A stretch of 64,000 nt of DNA, taken from NCBI GenBank assembly GCA_021399435.1, contig JAJTUP010000019.1, positions 434,001 through 498,000 on the forward strand. The letters run 5' to 3'. Positions within the stretch are counted from its first letter, which is position 1; each line of letters begins with the position of its first letter. The notes under the pieces were generated by a model. The model was not told where the DNA came from. It searched no databases and saw nothing but the letters and a program-made list of their open reading frames with translations. The translations under genes and the position numbers were made by a program. This stretch comes from Diaporthe sp. PMI_573 (lineage: Eukaryota > Ascomycota > Sordariomycetes > Diaporthales > Diaporthaceae). This document shows, piece after piece, positions 10,861-24,699 of the stretch.

Positions 10861-12620
10861 GCATAAGAGCGCAGTCCTCACATCAATTGATGCACTTCTC
10901 CAAGGAGCACTCCACTCCTCACCAGGTCCCTCCAAGAACCAATTTCGATCGCGTCTGCGAACATTTGCCTTCCAACACTTGTTGTCTGGTCCAATATCCA
11001 AACTGCAAGCTGCTCTGCCGCATTACGACCGGCCCGAGCCACAACCCCGGTGGTGACTCTTGGTTCGCCATACATGCTTCTTCTGCATTGGCGTTTGCTT
11101 GAAAAACAAGCCCGAGGGCTGATAAACCGTGTGCCACAGCCTCACCATCTGGCTCCTGGGTCTCGTTCAAGCCATACACGAACGGGCTAATGCCGTAGTT
11201 CCATCGACGAGACTGATGCCCTGTCCAAAAGATTAGAAGCACTTGCAATAGCCATTCCATTCCTTACGTGCCTTGGCGATGTCTAACAGAGTACGCAAGC
11301 GGCCGAGGAGACGGCACGGGTGCCGGCGCACAAGGCGAAAAAAGTAAAATAAAAAGATGTCGAGCCAGTCGGAGTTGCAGAACCAAGGCAGCCGGCACAA
11401 CCCCTCTTTAAGGCGCTCGGATATCTGGCTCGCGTGAAAAAGACTATCTGAGTCAAGGGGACCTCTGAGGCTACCGCATCTGACACATCTGAGATGATAT
11501 GTCTCAGGCGGTTGGTAGACGGCCGTCTTCGCCCCATCTGTGCCTATCAATCTCGTGTAATCTAAACCACCAAAATTGCACACGGCGGCTCCCCCGCGTG
11601 GCTTGCTTCGACGTGTATGAGACATTCAGGGCGTCCCAAACTCGCTCCCGTTGGATGAGCACCCTTGGGAACGCACCCTCAGAAGATGACAGTTGAGCAA
11701 AGAGCGGCACATTCCCAGCCCTGGCACTCGACAGGCTGCATGTGGCACGTCGGAATCGATAGCCTTGCCATTGATATTTGGTCTGTATGTCATCCCCCCC
11801 TCCAGATACGACCTGCAGCCTCACCCCTCAAGAAGTTGGTGCGAACAAACAAACACTGAGTCGCATTGTACCAAGCCGGCGGTGATGAAGTTTGAAAGCG
11901 TATGTCTCAACGGCAGTGGTAGGCTCGCCCTCCCAAGACAACGTGCCCTTCTCATCAGCGGATGCTGAGGAACCTCCATCGAGTGAGGTAATTCTCGCCG
12001 TATCAACATTCGAGTCCCACGCAAAGGTCACCGACTTCAGCTGTCCCTTGGCCGTACAAGCTATTTGGCTGAGGCGGAATTTGACTCCAGGCCTTCTCAG
12101 GATGTCGGAAGTAAAATCAGCCACCTTAGGGCAATGGGGATCCCACGTATAAGATCTTATCAATGACCACGCGAGTGTTCAGCCCAAACGCCACGGGTTT
12201 AGTAGCATTCCTCCAAGCCCAGGGGACCCGAACAAGCCGTAGCCCATTCTTCACATCCCAGGGATAGCCTTCCACCGGTGGTCCGCAAAGTCGATCAGCC
12301 AGACCAGCTCGACGACGATCACCCCAGCTGAAGCAAGGCGACCCCTCGCCGTCGAGCCCCAGCAAATGAACCCGGCGAACAAGACCGTCATAACGGGGCC
12401 GCCAGCTGTCTCTGGCGGGAAGGAGACCACGGGGTTCTCCCAAGCGCGGTACGTTGCATCGCGGCAAGGAGCCAAAGAGGCCTGGTTTTGCTACGAGCGG
12501 TTGGATGGGTTTTGCGCCGCATGATGCAAATTTGGGCCCGTCCTGTGCGTAGGGTGATCGTCCCGTGGGGAGTAGGAGGGACCATCCTGGGATCCAAGCT
12601 CCAAGCTCTCCCGCCATCCC
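10861..12620 (-). pseudogene. Possible degraded coding relics, minus strand
   Basis: Consecutive minus-strand frames (12617-12126, 12163-11828, 11824-11504, 11625-11233, 11260-10919) contain protein-like stretches such as YPWDVKNGLRLVRVPWAWRN, then in a shifted frame SYTWDPHCPKVADFTSDIL and WDSNVDTARITSLDGG. The sequence runs naturally from one frame to the next without convincing splice sites, which suggests an old gene disabled by frameshifts. I cannot name a family. It could also be a multi-exon gene or chance open frames in GC-balanced DNA. Confidence 0.25.
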
Positions 12621-15600
12621 TAGGTAGCTCCTATTATAGACGAGAGATCTATCACGACATCGCGCCTATTGAGATGAAGATTTATGCCGAGCTGGCAAGT
12701 AGATAGGAACGCTTGCGACAGGGGGGGGGGGAGAGCCGGGCATGCCCGAGAGAGAATGGTCGGTTGCTGCTAGCCGAACCGCTCCCACCTCCTCACCAAG
12801 TAGCCGTCCGCTTTCGAGGCTTTCTCAGTCGCCTGGTCCTGAGCGGTTCGGAAATGAGCCCACTGGAGGGAGTCGCAGGCGGCGGGAGCGTGGGCGGGAG
12901 CGTGGGCGGGAGGAGGTGGGACAGCCTGGTTGGTCGAGGCGGATGTAGGTGCTACCGCCAGGAGATCGAGCATCCCAGCTGACGGGAGATTGCCGTAGCC
13001 CGTGGGGATTGTTCCAGTGCGCGAAAGGCGCGGCCCAACGCGTGAAGTAGTCTTTAAAGTGGTTTTTTTTGTGTTGGTGACGTGGAGAGCTCGATTGGAA
13101 TTAGCGGGTGCCCTGGCTGCACCGGTGCAGGGTGGGCTGTCTCGATGGCACCCTCACACGCCACCCTGCCGACTGCTTCTGCGCTTGCAACTGCCAGGTT
13201 AGACACGCGTCGCACCGAATATAGAGTGGAAGAAAACCACGCCAACCCAAACAGCTTGTGACAATGGCGAGCGAGCGTGAAAAGCAACCCAGGAGACGCT
13301 ACGGCCATTCTCCAATGACCTGGCCGGATCCAACAGCCGGCGAACAGACGCTGCTGCCCGCTCCCCTCTCACTGCGACGCTCGGCGCGGAAAAAGTAGTG
13401 TGATGTGCCCACTCTAGCTGATGGGCTGCCTGGCGAAGCAAGTTTCCCAGCGGCTGTTCCTGATTTTGTTTCGAAAGGCGACCAACTGGACGGCAGACGG
13501 TAGCACCCGACCGTCGGGGAGCAACTTCTCGGGTGTAATTTCTGACCTTGCTATCCTTGTTGGAGCTACCAAGCAAGTTGCGACTTCCGATGAGGGGTTC
13601 TCATCCAGCACGATGGGATGATTGGTTGTTGCTTTGTCTTGGGCTCGCAGGATGCGTCGCGCATCTGATGTTTTGCCTTTCGAGCTACCCCGACAGCCCG
13701 ATTGCGCGGGCGATGTGATTCCAATCTCTCACATGCAGCTTTAGTCGCGGTTTCCATTTGTTCGCGACGCCAGGAACAGGATCGTCGGCGTCTTTGCCTA
13801 CCCAGGGCTCGGCCGCTCGTCTGACGGAGTGCCTGTTTGGGAAGCAGTCTAATCCAGACCCGGTCTCTGACTGCACCGGCCGCGGTCGACCTCTGTAAAA
13901 ACAGGGGTGACAAGGCTGCAAAGAAGCCCTGTACATCGACAGGAACGACATCATCACGCAGAGTGACTGCATGGTATCTGTTGCGTAAGGAATCCTCCGC
14001 CTGAAGCCTCTGTCACGTAATCATGTGCTACAAATAGGACAAAAGTTGTGCAACACGGCTTGACGATTGGCAATCTGGTAGAACAGTCCCCTGGACCCTT
14101 GAGCCCAGGAATAAAGGTACACATGTGCGTGGATCCCAGCTACCTCACCTCCCAACATCGCGAGGAGATGTGTAATGCATCCACACATCACCATGTCCAG
14201 CTTATCCTGGTGGTCAGGGAGGGGGACTGTGCGATGATCTGTGCAGGAAAGACATCACTTGACTCATCTTGTCCTTTTGAATGCGGACACTAGAACGGGG
14301 ATCTGGTCGCCTCGCTTGAGGGTTCCGGCAGGACGATTGCAGACGCTCAAGGTGCGACGTGCCTAGACATCTTGCAATCCACGTTCAATTGACGTGTATT
14401 GAGCGAGCTCAAGCCTCCTCACTGGGTCCGCTTGGCTAGCTAGATGTGCACGAGCGGCACAAGAAGGAAAAAACCATTGAGCACCCGTGGCACCCTGCTT
14501 GAGAAACGCGAGGCGCCAAAAAATTTGCGAAGTGAATAGCCGGCCGTCATTGGTCTGAAATACCGCGTCCCAAAGAGAGGCCGTTGACAAATAAAAGCCG
14601 GCAATTCACTCACGCTGCATATGTTAAAAAAAAAACTTGACGTCAGGGCACGGCCGATAGGCAAAGCAAAGCAAACGCTCCCTCGGACATGGTCTCGGCC
14701 AGACGGGAAGCGGCTCGGTTCACGGTCACACAGGGTCCTGAGACGGCGTCTGATGCTCATCAAATGTTGGGCAGCGGCCGAGTGGCAGCGTCTAGGGAGG
14801 AGATCACGTTACCGTAGATCCGATTCGAGGTGGACACGGGCTGACGGGCTGGGCGTGAGCTCGCGTCTTGTGCGCGTGGTGTGAGCTTCATCGACGGCGT
14901 CGAAAATCGCCACCGTCTCGTAGGTCCCTTCCTGTTCACCGTCCAAGTTCGGCCCGGACTTTGTGTGGCAATGGCGTCGTTAGGCAAGGAGTCAGCTCTT
15001 CGCAGCTCACTGCAGTGACCAGCCAGAGTCGCAGCTTCGCTAGTATCCCTGCTGCCGGTCAGCACACCCCTCCCCAACGAGGCGCATGCACTTTAAAGCC
15101 AGGTCCAAGGTAATAGGGTCGCCTGCGGTAGACGCGTCTTGAGACGCGCCTGGCGCGTCACCCCGGTCGAGTCCATCCCAAACCCACCGACTCAAGAACC
15201 CATCCCATCTGATCGCCGAGCTCGTTTTCGGTCTTGGCAAGCCAGAGGCAGTGGCACCTCCAAACGTGCATCTAACGAGACGCCTTCCGGATGCAGAAAC
15301 AGTGCTGATGCTGTAGCAAGATGCGTGTCAACTCAGGGTGAAACTTTGCTGCCGCCTGGCTGATGGATTGATCGCCGTGGTGCGAGCTCATTATCGAAAG
15401 GTTGACAAGCTCTTCTGAAGACGTGCGTAAGGGTGCAGTCTCGCGGTTCCAGCTGTTACTGCAATCCAGCAGAAATGCTCTCAGGTGGCCTCGCAGATTT
15501 CATCACGATAGGAGGCATCGGGGAGCTCCGGTTGGTGCCGAGAGGCCGACCGAGAGACCGAGGCCCTTGCAACGGCTCTTTCTCCCGGAAGGAGACGGCA

Positions 15601-18600
15601 AGTCTGAGGATGGAAGCAAGAATTTAAAGTTGGGTCCGGCCTGGCTCAAAATCAACCGAACTAATCCAGCCAGGCAACCCCGGCAGCAAGAGTGAAATCT
15701 CCTGAGTCCGTGCCAGAGTATCGGTACAGGCGCCCGACGTTAGGCTTTGTATCTGCAGTGCAACGCCGTGCGTGTGCGCCCCCGCGGCACGCAGCAAGGC
15801 TGTCCGATGTCAGTCGCTCCCTACTGAAACAGCGCTGTGCGGGCGGGGAGGCTCACAGGAGAGCGGAATGACCGGGCCTGCAGTTTAGTCATGATGACAT
15901 GTACGGCCTGAACAAGAGGGCGCCGGGCTCACAAACCGGAGCCCAAAGAAATTGTTTCCTGCGGGCCGGAGTAGAGATTTCGGACAAGGACGACGCGGGG
16001 AGGGCGGACAGTGCCAAGACATGGACCAGGCCCTGTTTCGCAACGAGTTCTTGGAAAACACGGCACCGACATGGCACCGTCAGTGGGAAGGAGATGGTGT
16101 GGTGCTCGGCTTTGCCAAGCTGCGCGCGAGGCTGATGGTTGAAGGAAGGACTGCAGCCGAAAGCGCAAGCCGAATTGTGGCCAGTTGATGGACGTCTCAG
16201 GTGATCTCCTTGCCACAGCAAAATCCCAATTGTTTCTTTCGTGACAGGTCTTGGGATCCCTCGACTTAGCCCAAGACAGTCAGCGGACTCGATGCGGCAG
16301 TGCATGGTAATAATAGCAAGGAGAGGCGGTATGATACCGCTCGTTGATACACCGACAGTGCTGGCCGCGGGTGGACTGACTGACTTTTCTGTGCCGCATT
16401 CCTGACTCCACCGAGATGGACCTCCCTACTTGGCCACCGACCACTTGCAGCCGGCGTAATAGCACCAGGCTTGGCTCGCTTGTTTCGAGAAATCTTCGAA
16501 AAGGCAAGACCATCGTTCCAAGGTTCACAGGCCACAGTGTGCCCCAGCTTGGAGAAGCCGCGCCGGGCAGGGGGACTCCACGACGCGGCGTCCAGGCTTC
16601 ACAAGCACTGTACGCGTCCGGCTCCACTGATCGGGGCAAGGCTGTCCAGTGTCAGGCTCTCAACGACAAAGTTCAGGATCTGTTCTCAGCCAGTGCCACG
16701 CGCCCGTCTGTGAGCGGTGACGAGGCTCCACAAAAAGTCACTTTCCCCGGCCCTGAATCAAACCCGAGTTGCAGAGACGGCCTCGCCAGTTGGAAGCTGC
16801 CCCGGCCCGGCTCAATTGGTCAATTGGGGCACGGCGAGACAGTCTGTGCCCATTAGAGGCGCCAATTAAGCTTGAGGGCAAATCTTGAGCCGCGTCTCTG
16901 CAGGCCCAAGGGGCGGGACGGGGAGCTGTCTTATCAGGCCTGGAGCCCCGGGCTGCCGGGGCGAGCTGGTCTCCTGCAGCTCTGCTCGACTCGTAACCAG
17001 GTCAGGAGGGTCACGATCGCGTGGGTCTTCACGCATGTGCCTCGTGAAAAAGCTCCGAGGGGCCAGAGAGGCTATGCATGCTACAGTGCGGTAGACAAGA
17101 GTCACGGGAAAAGAGAAGCAGTGTGCGTATACGTGTAAATGGCCGTTGAGGTTCCGCAGGCCAAGACACGTCACCTAGTTGTCGACAAAAATAAACCTCA
17201 ACGACGTAAGAGACAAGCCCCGTCGACAAGTGGGCTGGATAATCTATGCAGTACGGAGTACGGAGGACTGTGTGAGTGCGCGGCAGGCGTCCGTGCCTTC
17301 CCAATCTCGGAGGAGAAGACACAGACACACTGACACAGTAAATCGTAAACCCTGGACGGGCAGCTGCCAGGGTTGGCGAGCGAACCTGCCTCGGAGCGTT
17401 GCTGCTACTGCAGGAGCCAGACAAAGCGGGTCCCTGAGCGAGCACGAGGCGAGGTACCAATGTCACTTTGCCATGTTGCCCAGCATGGGGAAATTCTCCC
17501 AAGCCGAGCCTTCTCCAATCCCCTGCTTGGTTCAAAAGTGTCCGGCGTGTGCGATACAGTTGATTTCGTTGACTGACGCGGCGGTTGTTGGCGTTGATGC
17601 AGTTGCGATTGATGTTGCTGGATGACAGTGCTCTCCGGGCTTTTCCTGGTCCCCATTACTCCGTCGACGGAGGCGAGACCCACGTTGGCTCCTGGTGCTT
17701 GAAATTTTCGGATGAGCACCTGCGCTTGCCTCTTCCGGGGCGGCATCTGCAATTGCCTGCCTGGTCAGCCGCCGGAGAATCCGTAGAGATCATCGGTGCA
17801 GGGCAAAACAGTGCTGCATTTTTGAGTTTCATTTATGTGTATTCTAGCAAGATATTATCTGATTAGCAAAACATAACCTGCCAAATACCTAGTGCTTTGC
17901 TGCGTGTTGTCTCTTATCGAGTTAAGCACATATAATCAAAGCAATGACGTAGGCCGAATGGGAAAGCAACCACTGTACTCGGTCCCCACGCAGGTGATGG
18001 GGTAGGTACAGTGCCCCAACGGACTCGTCCGAGGTCTGGATTGACAAAACCTCGCTTGACTGTGCATGACAGACTTACGAACTACCACAGGGCAGCAGAT
18101 GCTGGTATACAGAGCAAAAGAGGCAGGGGACAAGAGAGGGGGGAGGGAATCAGATATTTCACTGCTGTTAGTCGCGAACCGGCGACATTCCGTGGGACGC
18201 ATCAGGCGGGTAGGCGGGGATGAGGGGCTCACCGCCGACAGACTTTTTCTGGGGTTTTTGCGCAGCGGCTATCGTGAACTTGCCAGAACCGAGTCGACAG
18301 TCGAGGTTGTAACGCGTCAATCGGCCACGCGTGAAAGAGGGGAAACCCCGACTCCCCAACCTCACGATATTCCGAGTAGCCCCATGTAAACAAACTTCCA
18401 GGAATAGAAGGAAGAGGAAGCTTCGAAAGTGGTTCGTCGAACATGCAACTCGTCGTCTGCTGCCGTGGCTCGGGGGGGGAGGGGGTGTGAGGCTAGTGCT
18501 GGGTTAGGGCCAAACAGGGATGGCGTCTCCCTTACCGACAGATGGCGTGCCCCACACTGTCGGACGGATTGGATGTCGACGACGCATGCGCATGATCCTT

Positions 18601-21600
18601 GGCTGGCCATGGGTCACTGGGAACTCCTTTCCTGCAGGAAACTGGGGTGCAGAGCAACATCGAGGTGCGCTGGCAGTTCTTCACGTGCAGTAGCGAGCCT
18701 CCCGCCATCGCCTGATTGCCAGTGGAAATCCTGAAGCTGCTCGATGCCGCGGCGGAACAAAGCTTCGCACGGCATCACGACAGCCACGAACGCTCAGCGG
18801 GCCCATGGTAAGGAGGCAGGCCAAGCCAGGACACCTTCCTGCGGGCTCGGTCGTTGGTGGCTGTGGATGGGGTCCGGGACCAAGAACAATGTTGCCTTTC
18901 GTGACCGCTAGTTTACGTCCCGACGGCAGCCATTCCGCGGGATCACACTAGCGATCTTTCTAGAAGGGCGTGAGATCTATTGAGACCATGACGAGACCCG
19001 TCTGCTGCGAGCGCGCGGTGTGGCTTGCGCCGGCCTACGGACTGCTGTCTCAATGATATGAATTATTTCCTGCAGCGGCTGGGCGGGCAGGCCTGTGAGA
19101 GAGAAGCAGACACCGCCCAATGAACCGGCCGATAGTGGCACCTGTCGAGCGTACTACCTAGGTACGGGTTCATCGCGCCCCATAAGGGAGAGACGGTGCT
19201 CGCTTCCGCCACAAGTCGCAAAATGCTCCCGAGGTCTCCGGTGTGGTGTGGCTGGACGAGCGTTCTGTCTGGCGCCAACAACATCTGGGCCACGCCTGAG
19301 GTCAGGGCTGAGCGATGAGCTGGCAAAGGAAGACCACAAACCAGGATGGCTACCAAAAGTTTCAGATTATGGCTCTTGGTCTTCTCATTGGAGCAGTGGA
19401 TTCGAGATCAACCCCCAGACTGTGACTGTGACGGTGCAGTAGGGCAGACTTCGGGGCCAATCGTCCAATCCGGATGTTTGGCGCAGGATGATCCGCAAGT
19501 GGTTAGTGGTTTGGGCCAGGCGATGTATGTTCTGCATTGTTTGGTTCAGCAGGTCTGATCGCGTGTCTGAGGCGCATGGCAATCAAGGAAAGCTTCGGCG
19601 ATGGCCTCGGACTTGAAGACCACTGTGACCATATCGGTTATCTGGTCAAATCTTGGGTTCCTAATCGTGCTCTCGGTATCAGGCATTGAGAAACCTGTCC
19701 ACTTGAATGACAGGTCTGCTCCCGGCTGTGGATCAGCGCCAATAAAGGAGGACTCGGAACGAGTAAACGACAACAGCATCAGGCGCCCATCACCGGGGCC
19801 GGCAGCTGACGCTGGCACCGCGACGAGTTATGGGGAGGCCCTGAACTTTAAAACCCCAGTCAAGTTCTCATTGTGGTCGCGGAATCCGGGGGACATGTAC
19901 CTGGGCAGGCCGTCCCAGCGTCCAAGAGCTTAGGTAGGAGGGCAAGCAGGCAAGTCAGCACGACAGTGAAGCCCCTGAAGCACGGATATTGTGTGCCGCA
20001 GATCAGCATCTCTGCTGCGTAATAAGACATGCACTGCACTGCGCCTGCACTGCACGAGACGTACTGTCAGTGCACCGCATCTCGCCAGCCTGACTCCTCG
20101 GCTGTACGGTGTCGAGCTTGCTTCTGTTCTGCCAATCGATTTGAAACCCGCGGGGCCGTAATGCAAGATTGAGAGGGAGTGTGGGTGTTGAGCGTCTCAC
20201 ACCAGTGTCCTTGTAACTAGCCGTAATTATCTATTTGGGTTGACAATCGTTGGGCCTGCCTCGACTTGATTTTGATTGATTGCTTGCATCAGGCAGGGAC
20301 GGGTTCGGCAGGCCAGCAGCTAGCAACACATGTCAAAACAGTCTCACGACACACGGCAGTGAGCGACAGCGCAGATGGGCAGCCAGCCATTCAGACGTCG
20401 ACGGTCCCAACTTGCTGGGTCGCACCGCATGAAAGGGCCCGTCTCTGAACCAAGATACAAGATGGGAGGGACCCCCCCCTCTACCACCAGATTGGACCGA
20501 TACCAAGCATTGCACGCAATTTCGCGGTGTATTTCGGTAACGGTTATTGGCAGGGGCCCGCGATGGAGGAACAAGCAACTAGACTGCCGCGCATACAGAC
20601 GGCGGCTGGTCGGTGTGGCTTGGATGGGCAAGCCCGCGCCACCAGCGTCTAATGATCATCTCGGGCGCATAGGCCCCACGGGTTTTGGCGATTGTGAGTC
20701 GCGTCGCATGTGGTCCTTGGCTGCGTGTTTTCCTTGGTTGGTGGCGGGTCTGTCGAGATGGCCTCTTTCAATGCGCGAAGGGAGGGGCATCTCAGATCAA
20801 CGCCATGATGATGACGACGAAAGGGGGGCCCGCGACAGCGACCTTTTCGCGGGGACGCGGGGCTCTGGTCAAGGCCCGGCCATCGGCCGTGTGTGTCGCC
20901 CACAAACCCGCCATGTTTTGAACATCAGTCGCATGTCTGCTGTTCTGCTATTTACCATGACACGCATTAGATCTTACGGTCCGGCGAACCTGGTGTCGTG
21001 CAGGCTCGCGTCTCGCGCCTATGATTGGGCTAGCTAGGTCCCAGGCTACGTTCGGGATGGGCCCCTCCCTCCACCCAAGCCTCCCTCCATTCGCGTTGGC
21101 GCTGTCACCGAGCTTACAGCTCGACCGGCCCTCTAGTGTACGAGGTGGTACTGCCAGCTTTTCGTTCCTTGGGTAAGCTGAGGCAGGGTACGTGCGATCT
21201 ATCCATCCTGTTTGGTAACCAATCGAGCCAGAACGGGTCAAGTGGCCTGTCGAGGATCTGAGGATGATGGAGAACCTTGATTCTCACGAGAAGCCCACCT
21301 TGCCTAACTACTTGACGCGTGGGGCGTCTGGGCGGATGTTACCCCATGGGCTTCTGGTGGTGGCCCGTCGACAAACCGCCTGTGGATCCACGATTCCGGC
21401 ATGGCTCCCGAGCTGGCTCGTTAGCTGGTGTGTCTGCTGCTCTATCGAGTGGACAGGTGAATGCTGTGTTGATCGCCGACAGCCTCCTGAGCTGTTGGGA
21501 TGGAAGGATGACATGCCTGCTCAGGTTTTGGCCGTGCCGGGGTTGGGAGCGGCAGCGATCGCGAGGCTCTCCCTCACCGTGCATTAGAACCAGCCAGCTG

Positions 21601-23731
21601 AGATTCCTATGAGCCAAACAGCTAGCTTATGCCCAGGTGTCCGTAGCATGACAGTGTTGCACATCAAAATACGAATTGCATCCTCGGTTAATGGGCAATC
21701 TACAGAACCTCGATCTCTCAAGCCGGTCCCGAATTCCAGGAGATTGATGCACACCGTAGCCAGGAAGATGCCGGGCCCAGAGCTGGACCGTTGAGGGAGA
21801 CGACGAAAAAAACGGCCGTCAAATTAATGCCCAGGCTCTCTTATTACACAGTACGTATTCCAGGACGCTGGTAATTATGTGATGTGATTTAAGGCCTAAC
21901 TTGGAAATTCGTTGTCCAAGGATGCGGGCGAGCTGTCCCCTGAGGAGCAACCGCCCCTCCCCCGGCTTCGCAGCTCGTCAATCACTCATCATCGAGCATA
22001 TGTAGTATCCACCAGGACGCGCAAAGCACAAGCCGTGGCATTATTATTATTATTTTGCGCTGTCTGCAGGCATCCTTGTGGAGCGCACCAAGCCGTGCTT
22101 GGGCTGCATCAACGTCGTTCCGTGGAGCTTGGGACAATGGCCGGCTCAACGGCGAGCGGTCAAGGCTGACCCATTGATGCCATGCAATGCACTGGGTGAA
22201 TACAAAAACACAAGTCTCGTCGACGACTCAGGCCCAAGGAGGCCGGCTACCACAACAAATGGACAGCCCATAACAATCCATTAGCCACGGCACATGTAGC
22301 ATGTTGAAAATATACCGGAGCCACCACGGAGATGGACCGGTAAGGAGGTTTTGGTAAGATCAAGATCCCAGCCCACCGCCTCAGCCTGCCACCGAACTCC
22401 TTGATACAGGCAGGTATAACTGGTACGGTAACAGCTGGCCGGAGCACGAAACCGAGCCCCCCTTTCCTTCCTCCGGAGGTACACGAGGCTTCCATCAGCC
22501 ACCCAGCGCCGCCCAGTGGCTACAGCGACTTTGCTGTGACCCACAATCCTACACAATCCCTCTGGGAGCCCCAAGAAGGAAGCTGCGGGGAAGCTCTTTG
22601 ACACTGACCGCGACACGGAACCAACGCAGACACGACACCGCTTGACGCGAGTGCCTGGGTGCCTCGTGTCAACCGAAGGTTAGAGGGTTGATGTAGTGCA
22701 AGGTAAGGCAGGGCGAGGCTCAGGCACACGTGCAATTGGATGGTGATCAGGGGACTGGTAATATCTTTCCTTGTCTGTATCTCGCCTGGTCACTTGTAAC
22801 GCACACTGCAGCATCGATGGACGGCCCCAGCGGTGACGGATAGTAGATAGCTCCAGTGGCGACATTGGGCCGAGGCTGGGGATTCCCAGACGCCAGACGC
22901 CAAAGAGAGAGTGTTTCAAGGTAGGCCCAACCTTGATTGTTGCAAAGACATACCTATGACAGCCTAGTACCGTAGCTGGGCCGCTGGGGGGAGGTGTAGC
23001 AGTGAGGTAGTGGGCAGAGGCTATCTGTGCCGCCAATCCCAGCGCTCACGTCCGTCCAGTCACGGCCTGTCGCTGGGCGCGCACTTGACCGTCCTCACAC
23101 GCCTCTTGGCGGGCCGGACGATGGAAGGCCCTGTGGCATGGCGCGTGTTTAAGCTTAGCTATGCCACCCCTGCTTGTGTTCGGTCGCGGACAGGCCCTGG
23201 TTATCACAGGCGGCGGGTGGATGGTTTGGCCTTCAGCTTCTGGGGCGGCGATGGGCTTTCCATGGGTGGACAGGTCTCAGCCGGTCGCGCGGGACGCACG
23301 ACATATGGCACAACAAACCTTGGGATACAATGTTCTGGTCTTCCCACAGTACTGTAGACTAGTCAGTCTACAGACAGCAGCCTGAGTACATGGTTAATCA
23401 GTGCAGTGTAGAGTCAGTAGATCCATTGCGGAGGAGCACCAGCAAGGAATCCAAGATGCCACACAGTGGCGACCCGCAGCAAGCAAATTCGGCCATCCGG
23501 ATGGATTCTGGAAATGGAGCTCAGACAAGCTGCATCTGCACGCATACCGCCCATCCCCATCGCCCACTAGCGATCACGCCCCCATCCACTGACCGCAAGG
23601 CACGCAATGCGGTCAGTTCTGAGTCGGCTGTCCCTCTCGCTGTGCTTGCCCGTTCATCGCCCAGAGTCTCCTGACAATGACACCCAACAATGAGAACAGC
23701 CGCCACGGCATGTTTTGGGCTGTGGCTCTCT

Positions 23732-23755
23732 GACCACGACCACGACCACGACCAA
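23732..23755. repeat. GACCAC microsatellite
   Basis: Four tandem copies of the 6-mer GACCAC (the last ends in A) lie in gene-free DNA. Confidence 0.85.
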
Positions 23756-24011
23756 CCTTGAACCACCTGATGGATGGGGGTGTATGTCTACAGATAGGCA
23801 GGGTCAAAGTCAAAAGGATGCCACACTTTGGGTGCCGGTGCACACGCACGAGCGCACATACGCACACGGCTTTGCTTGCTTGCTTTTCGAGGCAAAAGGG
23901 CCACTGTGCTCTGTGCCCCGTGCTCCTACAGCAGGTAGAGTGTACTAGGCTAGGTACCTGCTGAGAATGATGATACCGTCTCGCAGTGCTGCACCCGCTC
24001 CATCCGTCTGG

Positions 24012-24037
24012 CCCCGTCCCCGTCCCCGTCCCCGTCC
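24012..24037. repeat. CCCCGT microsatellite
   Basis: About four tandem copies of the 6-mer CCCCGT lie in the spacer upstream of the cyclin gene. Confidence 0.85.
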
Positions 24038-24699
24038 TTGCTTGGTTGGGTGATTTGAGAGTGGGCCGGGGTGTGGTTCACAGTTGAATTGGCAATCGGC
24101 ATGGGTCGTCGTCGCTCCGCGCCCTGCTTGGCTGTGTCTTTCTTGGCCCTGGTGCCCTGTTCTCCCTGCCCAGGTGGTCTTGAGAGACAGTTGCAGCGGC
24201 AGCGAGTGAGAAGAGGGCACGCACGCCTGTTCCGCCCGCACATACAGAGTCACGTATGCTCGGTCGGCGTGTATGGCGTGTCTGGCGTGTCCGGATTGTA
24301 TGTTACGGCCTCTGTCGAAGAGGCCTGCGCGTCTCGTGGATGGGCACGCCCGAACAGACCACTCCTGTCTCGCGGTGTGTGGGTGTGTGTCTGTGAGTTT
24401 GTGTGGTGGTGGCCTGCTGCTTTGGAAGCCGCAGCCATCGGTACCCGTCCCCAGGTACTGTACAGCGCTACCTGCCGAGCTGGGTCGAAGGTACTACCAG
24501 CACCACCACCACCACCACACAGCTGCAGAGCAGGGGCACTTTAGAGGTGAGAGCGATCCTGGTCCCTGGATCCCACCCCTGTCTGGCACGCCTGCACGCC
24601 TGCTAGCTTGGGTACAGCACTGTGTCCGTCTTGCAGCAACGATCACCCCCCTGTGCTGGGTCCTTGCTGCGAGGAAAATGCTGATGGGGACCTCCTGTC

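Noticed and set aside
20375..21037. 220-codon plus-strand ORF with a true ATG
   Set aside because: Composition is that of random GC-rich DNA (Arg, Ser, Gly mixtures), no domain, overlapped by other open frames on both strands.
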